Origin: Rebecca billardiae RCC1528
Lineage: Eukaryota; Haptophyta
NCBI GenBank assembly: GCA_965240325.2
Contig: OZ251246.1
Span: 1,178,001-1,242,000, forward strand
Direction of reading: 5' to 3'
DNA length: 64,000 bases
In this document: in pieces, positions 1 to 10,768 of the stretch
Position numbering within the stretch: position 1 is the stretch's first letter
Layout of the letters: each line of letters opens with the position of its first letter
Position numbers and translations under genes: made by a program
The notes under the pieces: generated by a model
What the model was told of the DNA's origin: nothing
Database searches by the model: none
Seen by the model: only the letters and a program-made list of their open reading frames with translations

Positions 1-759
1 CAGTCACTTGTCGCACCTGTCTGACATGAATCGAGTTACCGTGTTAGAGCTGAGAGTGCTGAGTGGTCAGTCAGAGAGCACTAGAGCAGGTGCCGATAAG
101 AGGGGAATCAAACTGCATATGCAACTGAGCCTGGCCCAGACGCCGCTTACGCCAGAGTTCCGGGTCATTTGCATGAGACCAATTGAGCCTCGCGGGCACG
201 ACCCCCCGGGACTAGTGGCGACCGTACTCTGCCGTCCGTCCGAGGCGTCTCACGGTCCGGCCCCGCCGGATCCGGGAAGCATGAGTCAATGAGACACTCC
301 CTGCTTCAAGAACTACTGTGACCTAGAGGCTCTCAGGCACGCGCTACATCTTAACGATCAGCATCACGGACGGCAGGCGCAAGTCGGCGTGCGTCCGCGG
401 TGACCGGCGGGCGTGGCCGACTGCCGCCGCCTCCGGGGCAGAGTCGGCGGTCTCATGCAGCTCCCGAGACGCTCGGTCCCCTCTTGCATACTCATATAAT
501 CATGTGGAACACGCGCAGTTATCGCCCTTTCACTCCATACTTTCCGGGTAGTACGGCAGAGTATGACATCACTCGATCTCACCTGAATCTCAGGCTGAAA
601 ATTCGTAGTCGACGATCCCAAGTCCCAACCGGCACCAGGATCCGTGTGGAACGTCATTCGACGTCGTTCGTCAGCCCCAACTCGGGACGCCGGTCCCAGG
701 AGCTCTGGACGAAAGGCACCCCGCTGTGCTATTGAAATAGCAGCGCGGCCACGGCGTCC
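1..759. other. Non-coding upstream region, no gene recognised
   Basis: I see no recognisable gene, tRNA or repeat here. Short frames exist on both strands but they lack family motifs, and they overlap one another as expected in GC-rich DNA. The last few hundred bases presumably hold the promoter and 5' UTR of the gene starting at 760; no clear TATA box was identified. Confidence 0.5.
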
Positions 760-3139
760 ATGGTCGACGTCGAGGCCCTGCAGCCCGGGAGGGATCCGCG
801 CGGCGACTCGCGCGTGGAGGGACCCCCCGTGGCGTCGGCTCCGTCGTCCGAGTCGCCCTTGCCGGCAGACACGCCCCTGGGGCTCCCGCGTCGGGGCTCG
901 CCGTCCGCCGTGAACGCGGACGGCTCGGGCGGGAGCGCGCCAGCCGCAGGGCGAGTGGTGGAGGCGGGCACGGCCGCACCGTCCCAGCCCAAAGGCGCCG
1001 TGGAGGCCGCCGCCGTGGGCGCCCACAACCTCGCTGACGCGCAGGTCCGAGCGCCGGTGCGTGCGGATGAGATCACGATCGACATCCGCGCGCACGATTC
1101 GGATGGCGACACGAGCGACAGCGGGAGCTCGATCCGCAAGTCCTCGTCGGGCTCGCTGCCTCCCGAGTCGAACGAGGTCGCCCCGGGTGGCACCGCCGTG
1201 GCGCGCGGCCCGTCCGACGAATCGACGCTCGGCACGCTCGGCGACGGCGAGCGCGAGCGTGGCGATTCGAGCGCGTGGCTGCGCTCGGTGCCGCGCCTGT
1301 CGCGGCTGAGCGGCGGCACGAAGAGCGACCTCGGCGTCGGCGCGCGGCGTCACTCCACGCCCCCCTGGCTGCGTGCGTCACAGCGCGGCAGCGGCGGCAA
1401 GGGCGCCGCGCTCGGCGACGACGGCTCGAGCCGGCGCGGCAGCCACTTCCTCGCGCCGCCCGTGCTGCTGCGCACCGCGTCCAACAGCAGTGCCGCGTTC
1501 GAGCGCTGGACGAGCGCCGCGCGGCAGGCGCCCGCGCTGGTGCTCGCCGAGCTGCAGAACGGCGAGTGGCACCCCGGCCGGCTGCTGCGCTCGCTGCTCG
1601 TCTTCATCCAGCTCGCCGTGATCCTCTACTACGCGAGCGAGCTGTACGAAGTGTACGAGGTCGCGCAGGCGAACCCGGCGACCTCGCTCGACACGCGCAC
1701 GGACGCGACGCTGCCCTTCCCGCACGTGGTGGTGTGCAACTCGTTCGCGCCCGGCGTGCGGCTCGAGCCGCTGACGTGCTCGCTCACCGGCGAGGCGGGC
1801 GGCAGCACCAACTGCATGGGCTCGTGGGAGTCGTTCGTGCTGCTGCCGGCGGGCGCGCGAGAGGCGGCGGACGCGGCGGCGGCGGACGCGGCGGCGGCGG
1901 CGGCGGCGGCGCGGCAGGCGGCGCCGTCGCTCGAGCCTGCGCTGGAGAAGAGCGTGGACGCGGCCGTGGGCGATGGCGGCGCGGCGGCGCGGGCGAACTC
2001 GAGCGACGGCTCCGGCGTGGAGCCGCTGCCGGCCGATGTGCGCGTCGGCGCTGCCGCCGGCGCTGCCGCTGCCGCAGCCGAGCACCCCGCCGCCGGCGCG
2101 CCAGCGGCGCCGGCAGCGCCCGCGGCGGCCGGCGCGCTGCCGGCCGACAGCGTGCAGTGCATCCGGTACGCGTCGAGCGCGGGGCCCTCGCACCGGTACG
2201 AGCACCTCGACCTCTCCGTGCGCGTGCACTCGGAGCAGTTCCCGCCGCCGCCCACGATGCGCGCGGTGAACGTCTGGCTGCTGGGCGAGCGCGCTCTCGA
2301 GGCGTTCAAGCGGGCGGCGCCCGCCGAGCTGCCGCTGCCGGACATGCACGCCGTGGAGGTGCGCTACCTCACGCGCGTGCTGCTGAGCAAGGTGGAGTCC
2401 GTGCTGCTCGAGCAGAGCAGCGCGCTCTCGCTCCCCAACTTCTTCAAGCACTACCGCCGGTGCGCGCGCGCGCGCGCGGCACGAGCGCGCCGCGAGCGCG
2501 CCAAGCGCCCCGGCGAGCCCGCGGCCGCGGCGCGGGGCGGCGGAGCGGCGGGTGGCACGCGCCGCCGCCGCGCCGCCCGCTGAGCGCGCGCCCACGCTCC
2601 CCGCGCGCTGTGTGCGCAGGTACGTTGGCCTGGACGACCGCCGGCTGCACGAGGCCGAGCGCTCCTCCGTCGACGCCTCGGGCAACACCGTCCTCGACGA
2701 GTACTCGCTCGCCACCGCCGTCGCGCCCGTGCAGGGCGCGTTTGCCTCGCTCGACTGCGTCTTCCTCGAGCTGCGCTGGAAGTCGACGACGGTCACGGTC
2801 AAGAAGCAGTACCGCACGTTCACCTTCGCGCAGTTCATGGCGGGCGTGTTCGCGACGACGACGTTCACCAACCTCGCGCGCGCGCTCATCGTGTACTGCG
2901 TCGCGCAGTGCGTGTACTTTGGGCGGCGCGTGAACAAGTGGCGGCGGCGGCGGCGGCGCGTCGCCAACGCCGCGGCGGGCGCGCCCGCGGCAGCGGGCGC
3001 GGACGCCGAGAGCGGCCGCGCGCTCACGCTGCGCGTGCCAGACAATGGCGCCATGCTCGACGACATCTGCGCCGCGAACGGAGGCCCCGCGGGCCGGAGG
3101 CATCCGGTGCTGCGTGCGGGCTACCTGCGGCTCGAATGA
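760..3139 (+). CDS. Two-TM membrane protein, possibly DEG/ENaC-like channel
   Basis: Two exons, 760-2459 and 2620-3139, give 739 residues. The GTGCG...GCAG intron splits an Arg codon and restores frame exactly. The N-terminal ~270 residues are Ser/Gly/Asp-rich and probably cytosolic. A hydrophobic helix (about 274-295, LLVFIQLAVILYYASELYEV) is followed at about residue 320 by FPHVVVCN. This resembles the FPxVTxCN motif that follows TM1 in degenerin/ENaC sodium channels. A long loop with several Cys and Ala-rich insertions leads to a second helix near 634-667 (FMAGVFATTTFTNLARALIV), then a short basic tail. Two TMs with a large extracellular loop is the DEG/ENaC/ASIC topology. Family membership is inferred from topology and one motif only; an unrelated two-TM protein remains possible. 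The ATG at 760 is the first in frame. Confidence 0.6.
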
Positions 3140-4219
3140 TGAACGTCGGCTCCGCTCGGCTCGGCCTAACTAAGAATGACAGGGCCTGGCCCTGTGGCTG
3201 TGAGTTGAGCCGGTCGCGCGCGCTGATCTAGGCTGCGCTCAATCCCGCAATCCGGCGGACGTCCGTCTGACTGTCCGTGCTGAAGTGAGCAGACTGTCCG
3301 CGGACCCGGGCCGCCGCCGCGCCTACGGGGCCCGGGAAAGTCCCGCGCGACCGGATCAGACGCGGATGCCTATGGCTATGCCTATGACGGAACGCCCGGG
3401 ATTGGGAACGGTGTCGTCGTCGTCGCGTCAGTCATCGGTCAGACGAGACATACGACAGAGTCCGTGCTGCCTGCTGGCATCGGCCATGCCCGATGGCCAT
3501 GATGAGCTGCGGTGAGCACGGGCAGCAGCACCGTGACCGACACTGGCGACCGAGCAGACGACCGTACTCCGTAGTGTAGCACTCCAGCAGCAGCAGCCGA
3601 AGTATAACCGCGCCGCGCCGCGCCGCGCCACTCCGCCGGGATTCCGGTCCCGGAACCGTGACGTAGCCGGTAGCGCGGGCAACCGTACTCCTGACGTAGG
3701 CAGTACCCGACCCGCAGTACCCGCCTTACAATTACCGTTACACCGCTTACACGCACTCAGGCTTGACGTCTGCTGAGTCTGCTTTCTATCACTAGACACT
3801 ACGACCGCGACGCGATCACGCGATTCACTCTACCGTGGGCGTGAGGCGTGACGACGCCATCAATCAATGCGGCCATGACACCAGGATCCGAGCGGTCTGC
3901 GCCTGCGGTGTCAGATCACTGTGCGATGATCACACGGCAGCAGTCGTCGTCGTCGTCGTGGCATCATCGTCGCGCGCGTCAGTGAACCTCCCTCGCGCGC
4001 GGGACTGTCTGTCAGAATATTCATGACGATGCTGCGTGCATCATCATCATGACGACGATCAGCAGATTAATTACGGACTGATCACTCACTGACTGAGACT
4101 GATGCTCGGCGCGCCAGGGCTCCGAGGCTGATGATGCCGTGGCGGACGACTGCGTTGGTGCTCGACTGCGGTGGCCGTATCGCGACGCTCGTGCAGTCGG
4201 CGACGTCGGCCGCGCGACC
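3140..4219. other. Intergenic, short simple repeats only
   Basis: Between two 3' ends. It holds a short CGCCG-type repeat near 3605-3625, a GTC/TCG run near 3946-3965, and CAT/GAC-rich stretches near 4030-4080. No coding, RNA or transposon signature was recognised. Confidence 0.5.
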
Positions 4220-4807
4220 CTATGCGCCCGCATCGGCGTTCTCGTCCCCCTTCTTGTCCTTGGGCACGCACTCGTTCGAGTCAGGCTTGCGCTGCAGCCC
4301 CACGCCCTCGCATGTGAAGGGGCCAAAGTACGAGGTGGTGTCGAAGCGCTCGGGCGCGGCGGCCGGGACGGCGAATGCAGACGCGGCGAGCTTGATCGCC
4401 TCGTCGAGGGCGCCGAGTACCGCCTTCGCCTCGGCGGTGGCGGCCGCCCTGCTGTCGTCCGGCTGGCGCGCGGCCACTCGCAGCTTCTCCAAGCTCTGTG
4501 TAAGCTCGGCTGGGATGGGCGCGGCACGCTCGCCCAGCGCGGGGACGAGGCGCTCAACGAGCGCAGGCGCGTCCTTCAGGTTGATGCTCGTGAACGTCGC
4601 GACGTACGTGAGCACCTCATCGGGCGCGCGCCCAGGCAGCTCGGTGACGAGCTCCTGTGCCTTGGCGCGCGCGGCCACGAGCTTGGCCACCTCGGGCGGA
4701 GGCGGCGGCAGCGCGGCTGGGGCGTCACGTGGCGCGAAGTGGACGATGGAGAGACCGGCCAGCACCCTGGACAGCGCGGCGCGGCGCGTTGCGCTGGCGA
4801 GGACCAT
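4220..4807 (-). CDS. Putative thylakoid-lumen protein with twin-arginine signal
   Basis: A 195-residue protein from the first in-frame ATG at 4807; the longer frame upstream opens at a non-ATG codon. The N-terminus (ATRRAALSRVLAGLSIVHF, then an APRDAPAAL-type end) has paired arginines, a hydrophobic stretch and an Ala-x-Ala-like cleavage region, as in Tat-type thylakoid transfer signals. The mature part is helical and charged (about residues 45-160). It ends in a short motif with two Cys (SYFGPFTCEGVGL, then NECVPKD) and an acidic/Lys tail. In algae with secondary plastids a signal peptide plus transit peptide should precede this segment, so an upstream exon may be missing. The function is unknown; a PsbQ-like or other small lumenal protein is possible. 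Confidence 0.55.
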   Translation of the reverse strand: MVLASATRRAALSRVLAGLSIVHFAPRDAPAALPPPPPEVAKLVAARAKAQELVTELPGRAPDEVLTYVATFTSINLKDAPALVERLVPALGERAAPIPAELTQSLEKLRVAARQPDDSRAAATAEAKAVLGALDEAIKLAASAFAVPAAAPERFDTTSYFGPFTCEGVGLQRKPDSNECVPKDKKGDENADAGA

Positions 4808-5179
4808 GGGGAGCCTCGGACGCGGACTCCGCGGACTGACGCCGTGGCCGCGTGGCGATCGCGCGCTCGGCGTCGGGTTCGGTAGGATGGCGCGGCAACC
4901 TGCCACCGTGAGCCTTACGCACGTTAAAACAAATAAACTGTACAAGGCCCGCGGAAAACATCCTGGCCCGGCTTTGGTTCGCCCGGCCGTTGTTCGCCCG
5001 TTGATTGATTTGAGATTGATGACACGAATTCACGACAGACAGTCACTCACTGACTCAGTCAGTGTCACTTGTCACGTCGTCTGGCGGGTCACTTTCAGCA
5101 AACGAAACTTGACAAGGTGACTGCACCGAGTCTGTACGACATCTGAGGCTGCTTGAGCATGTCGGGTGGGCGAGCTATC

Positions 5180-5186
<7 letters not shown>

Positions 5187-5255
<69 letters not shown>
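5187..5255. repeat. (TA)n microsatellite
   Basis: About 69 bases of uninterrupted TA dinucleotide, lying 45 bases before the left end of the TIR element at 5301. It also gives the false reading frame of repeated Ile-Tyr on the minus strand. Confidence 0.95.
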
Positions 5256-5258
<3 letters not shown>

Positions 5259-5300
5259 GAGTCTGCGAACTACCGCATACACGATCCAGTGCGCGCCGTA

Positions 5301-5879
5301 CAGTAGACAATCGCGGGCAATAAGAAGTCAGAGATCCGGAGATCCCACGGCTAGTCTCGGTTTCTTAGCCGATCCGTAGCCCGAGCGCCTGCGGAGTCTC
5401 AGTTCTTATGGGTCCGCGCCCGCCTCGCAGCGGGCGCAGCAGCGCGGGGGGCGCAGCGCGGTCCCCGGGGCAGTCGGCAGAGCCCCCCGCTGAGTTTTTA
5501 CGTACGGCCCGGCCGGCGAGGCCGAAGAAAACAGTTGGGCACCTTTGGAGGAAATATGGCATTACACGTATGTTGCAGGATGCCGGTGCACTACCAGTGG
5601 TCAGAAGGGCGCTGATGACGTGTCACGTGACTTGGAGCCCAAGCAGTAGGCGCGCGCCGCACCGCGCGCCGGCGACGGAGCGGCTGCCGGCCGGCCGCCG
5701 GCCGCCGGCTGAGGACGTACGCGTAGTCTCGCTTTCATATAGTGGGACTGTGCGTATATAGCGAACCAGCCAGTCGCTAGTCTCAGTTTCTAGGCCAGAT
5801 GATCCGCATCAGATATAGTAAGCCCCAGTTTCTTATGATAACGACGTCACAGCTCCGCTATTGCCGACGATATTGCCTG
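5301..5879. mobile_element. Non-autonomous TIR element, copy A (TA target site)
   Basis: This 579-bp segment is a diverged copy of 23779-24306. Both are flanked by TA on each side, and their ends begin CAG and finish CTG. The terminal inverted repeats (about 20 bp, consensus near CAGGCAATCGCGGGCAATAA) are mutated in this copy but clear in copy B. Each copy carries five versions of a short internal motif, roughly AGYCYCRGTTTCTTAG, near both ends; the centre has diverged. No transposase frame is present. TA duplication and CAG...CTG ends resemble Tc1/mariner-type MITEs, which is an inference. Confidence 0.75.
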
Positions 5880-6549
5880 TATAGTATGATACTAGTCCGT
5901 GTCGTGACTCGGCGAATCTATATAGTTTATCGGGCATCAGAATAATAATCGCCATACAGTATATCATCATCATCAATGATGATCAATCATCGGTGGCTCG
6001 GACGCCACGTGACACGTCGCGGCAGTATACTGCTACCGGCCGGTAGCTACTCTGCGACGACTCGACGATAGTAGTCGGTCGTCGTCTCAATAAGACGACA
6101 GACGCGGACTACTACTATATAGCCAAGCCGTAGTTATACAATATATATATACACCAGCGGTCGTTCGTCTGTAACTTATCCGGCCGATGGTGAGAGTATT
6201 TTTAATATATATTAAATATATAACAACTGTATATATATATATCAGCCGACCGCCGTCTTTATTATTACAATAATATATATATATATAAACATACTACATA
6301 TCAGCATCACATATACAATTTGTCATCGTCAAATATCAGCATCATCATATCATCAATAAGCTTCAAGGAATCCGCCGCGAGGCGGGACCGAGGCCGACTG
6401 GGCCCGTGGAGTCTGACGAGTGACGGACTGATGAGTCGCCGATGACCGACTGATGCGGGACGGTCACCGAGTCACTCCGCCGGCTCGCCCGTCACCGCGC
6501 AGGCGCGCAGATCCAGAAGCAGAACTCCGCCAGCAGCATCATATAGTCA
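5880..6549. other. AT-rich intergenic DNA
   Basis: Low-GC spacer with short TA runs (about 6140-6155, 6205-6242, 6270-6290) and CAT/ATC-rich tracts (5960-5990, 6300-6355). It contrasts sharply with the GC-rich genes. No gene recognised; the part nearest 6550 is the 3' flank of the Sel1/MYND gene. Confidence 0.6.
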
Positions 6550-7956
6550 TCATGCTGTGGCTGGCTGGCACCACTGTGTGCAATGGGGCTTGTGCGCCTT
6601 CCACATCTTGTGCTGGCAGGCCGAGGAGCAGAACACTGCCACCGAGCACTTGGCGCACTTCTTGAGCTTCTTGTGGGCTCCGCAGCCGGTGCATACGGTC
6701 GAGACGACGCCTCGCATCCAAACCGACTGCGCGAGCGTCGCAGCGGCCGATGCGTTCCCGGCTCGCGCGGCACGGCCGAGCCAGGAGGCGCCTTCGGCCA
6801 CTTCGCCCGTGCGCTGGGCCTCATCGACGTCAGAGCCGCTGGAGATGCCGGGGAGGCCCATGAGGAGGTAGCTGCCAAGGATGCCCATGGCCTCGGTGTT
6901 GCCGTCCTCGGCTGCGATGCGGAAGCGGCGCTGCGCCTCGACGTGGCACTGGGGCACGCCGCGCCCCCGCTGGTGCAGAATGCCCAGGTTGAAGTGCGCC
7001 TGCGTGTCGCCCTGGTTGGCCGCGAGCGTGTACCAGTGCGCGGCCTGCGCGTCGTCCTGCGGCACGCCATTGCCGCGCCAGTAGCACACGCCCAGGTCGC
7101 ACTGCGCGAGGACATGGCCGCGCGCCGCGGCGAGGTGGAACAGGCGCACGGCCTCGGCGGCGGCGCCTGGCTTGGCCGCGTTCTCGCCGCACTCGTACGT
7201 CTTGCCCACCATGTACATCGCCTGCGGGTCAAAGTCGGCCGACGCCGCGCGCAGCCAGCGCTCGGCCTCGCCTTGGTCGGTGGGCACGTCGTCCAGGCCG
7301 CCCATGTACCCCGCGGCGAGCATGGTCTGGGCGCGCGTGTGGCCGCGCGCGGCCGCCTTCTTGAGCCAGCGCATCGCCTCCGCCTCGTCTTGCGGCGCGC
7401 CCTGGCCCTGCAGGTACGCGAGGCCGAGCGAGAAGCAGGCCGCGGGCATGTGCTGCTTGGCCGCCGCGCGGAACCAGCGCACGCCCGCCTCCGCGTCAGC
7501 CGGCACGCCGTTGCCGTCACGCAGGCACTGGCCGAGGCAGTGCTGCGCCTCGGCGAGGCCAGCGTCGGCGCTGCGGCGCAGCCAGGTGCACCCGAGCGCG
7601 GCGTCGTGCGGCACGCCTTCGCCTTCGAGGTGGCACATGCCACGCATGTACGCCGCCTTGGGGACGCCCTGCTCCGCCGCCTTGAGGAACCACGCCGCCG
7701 CCTCGGCGTGGTTCACGCCATCGGCGCCGATGCCGCTGTCGAGCGCCTCGCCGAGCAGGAGTTGCGCCTCCGCGTGGCCCTGCTCGGCCGCAGCGCGGAA
7801 CCAGCGCACGGCCGCCGCAAAGTCGACAGGCACTCCGTCGCCGTCGACATAGCGACGGCCAAGGGTGTACTGCGCGAGGGCGCGGCCTTGCTCGGCGGCC
7901 TGCTGGAGCAAGCGCGTCGAGCTGCTAGCGCGATCGTTGTGGGGAGGGGGCACCAT
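6550..7956 (-). CDS. Sel1-repeat protein with C-terminal MYND zinc finger
   Basis: 468 residues from the ATG at 7956 (MVPPPHNDRASS); upstream in-frame sequence opens at a non-ATG codon. About nine to ten Sel1-like repeats of ~36 residues fill the protein, each with the pattern A.a...LG..Y..G.GVP.D...A..WF..AA..G. One repeat near the C-terminus is expanded by a polar insert. The last ~45 residues form a complete MYND finger: CTGC, then CAKC, then CSSAC and HKPHC, with all eight Cys/His ligands present. Sel1 repeats form alpha-solenoid scaffolds and MYND fingers bind proline-rich peptides, so this is probably a protein-interaction adaptor. Similar SLR-MYND proteins are common in large algal genomes. 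It is intronless. Confidence 0.9.
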   Translation of the reverse strand: MVPPPHNDRASSSTRLLQQAAEQGRALAQYTLGRRYVDGDGVPVDFAAAVRWFRAAAEQGHAEAQLLLGEALDSGIGADGVNHAEAAAWFLKAAEQGVPKAAYMRGMCHLEGEGVPHDAALGCTWLRRSADAGLAEAQHCLGQCLRDGNGVPADAEAGVRWFRAAAKQHMPAACFSLGLAYLQGQGAPQDEAEAMRWLKKAAARGHTRAQTMLAAGYMGGLDDVPTDQGEAERWLRAASADFDPQAMYMVGKTYECGENAAKPGAAAEAVRLFHLAAARGHVLAQCDLGVCYWRGNGVPQDDAQAAHWYTLAANQGDTQAHFNLGILHQRGRGVPQCHVEAQRRFRIAAEDGNTEAMGILGSYLLMGLPGISSGSDVDEAQRTGEVAEGASWLGRAARAGNASAAATLAQSVWMRGVVSTVCTGCGAHKKLKKCAKCSVAVFCSSACQHKMWKAHKPHCTQWCQPATA

Positions 7957-9268
7957 CGTCGGCCGTAGCAGCGCGGGCGGGGAGGGGGGCGTCGTTTGGG
8001 ACGAACGGGCGCACCACAAAGCGCTTTGAGCTTGTTCGACTTGGCCTGCTTGCTGCAACTTAATTGGCTCATGGGCCCGGGCGAATCAATTTCGCATCGT
8101 CGCGAGTACGGTAGCTACGGTACCCTAAATAGAAAAAAAACGACACAGGTAGGACGACGCCGGTCTCCCAGGTGATTCGTCGGTGGCAGTGCGCCAGTGC
8201 CCGATCACGTCGACACAAAGTCGGCGACTCGGCGTTGGTGGCAGAGCATACTGGCAGAGTAATAGCCTGCACCGCGATCGAATGCCAATGGCTTGAGCGC
8301 GGCTTTGAGCTGCTGGAGCGCGATCCACCTGCGCTGCGCGCGGCTCGCATGCTGATGGCGATGCGGCCCTCGGCTGTGTCCGGCCCGAGCGGCGCCAGCG
8401 AGGGGCTGACAGAGGAAGTGTGACGCAGGAATCCGCGGATGTAGTCAGCTAACCAGTGCCTAACGTCGAGTCCGCATAACCCCTTATTAATTGACTGGTC
8501 AGACTTAAGACTATGTAGTTCAGCATACTAGTTCGGGCGCCGCTGTCTCAGTGTCTCACCAGCTGAGTGAGCTGCGCCTGCGGAGTGCGGGGGCCAGGGC
8601 GCGGTCCGGCCTGTTTGCGCTTGCGGCCCGCGGCCGCGGGGCCGGGGCCGGCACTGGTGCGGTCTGGTGCCACTCCCCGCACCAGTCGCCACTCGTGCTG
8701 GCCTGCATGTAGTAGCTGCTGCCCGAGGTCGGCCCCGGCCCGGGGCGGGCTGCTCCGCTCGGCACACTCACACCTGAGGCTGTGCCTGTAAGTGCTGGGT
8801 GCGCGCGACGGCGTCGTCACGCTGGTGAGCCGGGCCGCGCTGCAAGCTGTGCCGCTGCGCCGCCGCGCCGACGGTGCGGCGCTGACCACTGTCACTGTGT
8901 CCACAGCCTAGTGGCACGGACTTGCGCAGGGAGCTGGGCGGGGCCTCACTCAGGCACCGCAGGTGTCGGGGGTCTGGGCTGGTTAGGGGCAGGGGCGCCA
9001 GGCCAGAGGCAGAGAGGCTGCTGTGAATCCGGCGGCCCCGTTTCAGGCCGCGCGGCGGGCCACGCCCAAGGGCGGTCTTGCCACGCCCCTCTGCAGGGGG
9101 ATCGCCACAGTTTACTGCTAAGTAATAAGACTGAGCAGACGCACACAGCTCAGGCTTGGCTCAGGCTGAGTGAGTGAGCTGTGTGCTGCTCAGGCAGGCG
9201 AGATACTGGAGATAGTCATAGATCTATGACCGCGGCATCATATCGCATCGCTTTGTTCGCGCACGAAA
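7957..9268. other. Intergenic, divergent promoters; no confirmed gene
   Basis: This lies between the Sel1/MYND start and the fucosyltransferase-like start. A small plus frame at 8172-8423 and overlapping minus frames at 8548-8904 lack recognisable motifs and have neighbours of equal length in other frames. The 8540-8900 part is very GC-rich and could hide a small spliced gene, but I could not build one. Confidence 0.4.
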
Positions 9269-10768
9269 ATGGCGGCCGGCCGCCCGCACGAGGCCCAGCG
9301 CGCCCGGCCCTTCTCGCGGGTTGCCACCGCCATACTCGCGTGGTCTATCGCAAAGACGCGCGCCCAGAAGCCGCCGCCCGCCCTCGGCCTCGACACCGCC
9401 GGCTGGGAGGCCGCGGCGCAGGTGTGCGCGCCAGACATCCGGTGTGCCAAGCCCGGCCCTGGCTGCGAGCAGGAGCTGTGCGCCGAGGCGGGCGGCGCGT
9501 GCTCGATGGTGCCGCGCGATAGGTTCGCGGCGGCGGCGGCGCGCATCATGGCGCACCGCGCCGCGGCCAAGCACGACTACCTCCTCGGCGCGCGCGAGTA
9601 CGAGCATGCGCTCTCGGCGCGCGGGCTTTCGGCCTCGGATCGGCGCGTGGTGCTGGTGTCTGGCTCACTGGTGGGAGGCTTCTGGGCGGTGGTCCTCTCG
9701 GTGATGCACGGCGCGCTGGTCTCGCGGCTGATGGGGATGGACTTTGCGATCTGGCGCAATCACACACGCGACGGCATGTGCGAGGCCGAGTCGCACCCCG
9801 ACTGCTGGGGTGTGTTCTTCGCCCCGCCGCGCGACAGCACGGGTGCAGGCCAGGAGGTGAGCCGCGCGCTCACGGCGCACGCGCCGCTCCCGCCGGGCAG
9901 CGCTCTGGGCTTGGGCTGCGAGTCGCGCGTGCTGCTGTGGGAGCTCCACGGCATCCACGTCTACCCGAAACACATCCTCGAGGCGCGCGCCGAGCGCGCG
10001 CGCCGCGCCGTCCTCGTCCGGCACGTCGCGCAGCCCGCGCCCACGGTCGAGCGTTTCGTCAACCGGTGGTGGCAGCGGCACGTGCCGCGGGCGGCGGCGA
10101 GCGGTGCCGCGCCGCGCGTGCTCGGCGTGCACGTGCGCGGCACGGACAAGAGGCGCATCCCTCAGATCCGGCCGCGCTGCTACTTTGGGCTGATCGACGC
10201 CTACATCGCCAACGCGAGCCGGCGGGCGGCCGCTGGCTGGGAAGGGGACGGCGGCGGCGGCGCGGGCGCGGGCGGCGGCGCGGGCGCGGGCGGCGGCGGT
10301 GCGGACGAGGCAGAGGCTGGGCTCGAAGTGTACATCATGCTCGCGACGGACGACGCCAAGTTTGAGCGCGAGATGCTCGAACGGTACGGCGAGCGCCGCG
10401 TGCTTCGGCAGAGCGACGACATCCTCCGTGGCAGAGGGCGACTCCCGATCTGGCGGCAGCCGCATGCGCCGAAGCACCGCCGCTCGTTCGAGGTGCTGGT
10501 GGACACGCTGCTGCTGGCGCGCACGGACTTCCTGCTCAAGTCGGCGTCGGCCGTCTCGGAGTTCGCGCTGTACTACAACCCACGCCTCTCGTCGCACGAC
10601 CTGCAGATCCTGAACAGCCCGATGCCGGAGTGGGCGCTCACACCGGATGCGCGGCGCACGCTTGAGAGAGCGCCACGCAGGGGCTGCCCGGGCACGAGCT
10701 TTGGCCATCCCAAGCCGCTGAGCTGGACCCCCAACAGGGAGCGACGCGATGGGGCGGTCGTGCTGTAG
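9269..10768 (+). CDS. Alpha-1,6-fucosyltransferase-like glycosyltransferase (GT23-like)
   Basis: An intronless 499-residue protein. The signature is GVHVRGTDK at residues 286-294, matching the nucleotide-sugar-binding HxRxTDK segment of FUT8/NodZ-type fucosyltransferases, with R290 the expected GDP-fucose-contacting Arg. Further on come a YIMLATDDAKFE segment, a DDI motif, and LVDTLLLARTDFLLKSASAV (about 412-431), the typical conserved C-terminal block with a catalytic-side Asp and a Ser-rich turn. An N-terminal Cys-rich part (about 50-80) precedes the fold. A Gly/Ala-rich low-complexity insert (about 328-345) interrupts the domain. These enzymes act in the Golgi on N-glycans or related acceptors; the N-terminal hydrophobic stretch is weak, so the membrane anchor is uncertain. 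The acceptor is unknown. Confidence 0.75.
   Translation: MAAGRPHEAQRARPFSRVATAILAWSIAKTRAQKPPPALGLDTAGWEAAAQVCAPDIRCAKPGPGCEQELCAEAGGACSMVPRDRFAAAAARIMAHRAAAKHDYLLGAREYEHALSARGLSASDRRVVLVSGSLVGGFWAVVLSVMHGALVSRLMGMDFAIWRNHTRDGMCEAESHPDCWGVFFAPPRDSTGAGQEVSRALTAHAPLPPGSALGLGCESRVLLWELHGIHVYPKHILEARAERARRAVLVRHVAQPAPTVERFVNRWWQRHVPRAAASGAAPRVLGVHVRGTDKRRIPQIRPRCYFGLIDAYIANASRRAAAGWEGDGGGGAGAGGGAGAGGGGADEAEAGLEVYIMLATDDAKFEREMLERYGERRVLRQSDDILRGRGRLPIWRQPHAPKHRRSFEVLVDTLLLARTDFLLKSASAVSEFALYYNPRLSSHDLQILNSPMPEWALTPDARRTLERAPRRGCPGTSFGHPKPLSWTPNRERRDGAVVL

Noticed and set aside
3428-3799. Short Cys-rich minus frame
   Set aside because: No spacing pattern matching a known Cys-rich family, and composition is like surrounding spacer.
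8548-8904. Possible small gene on the minus strand
   Set aside because: No motif, no convincing intron model, overlapping frames equally open.
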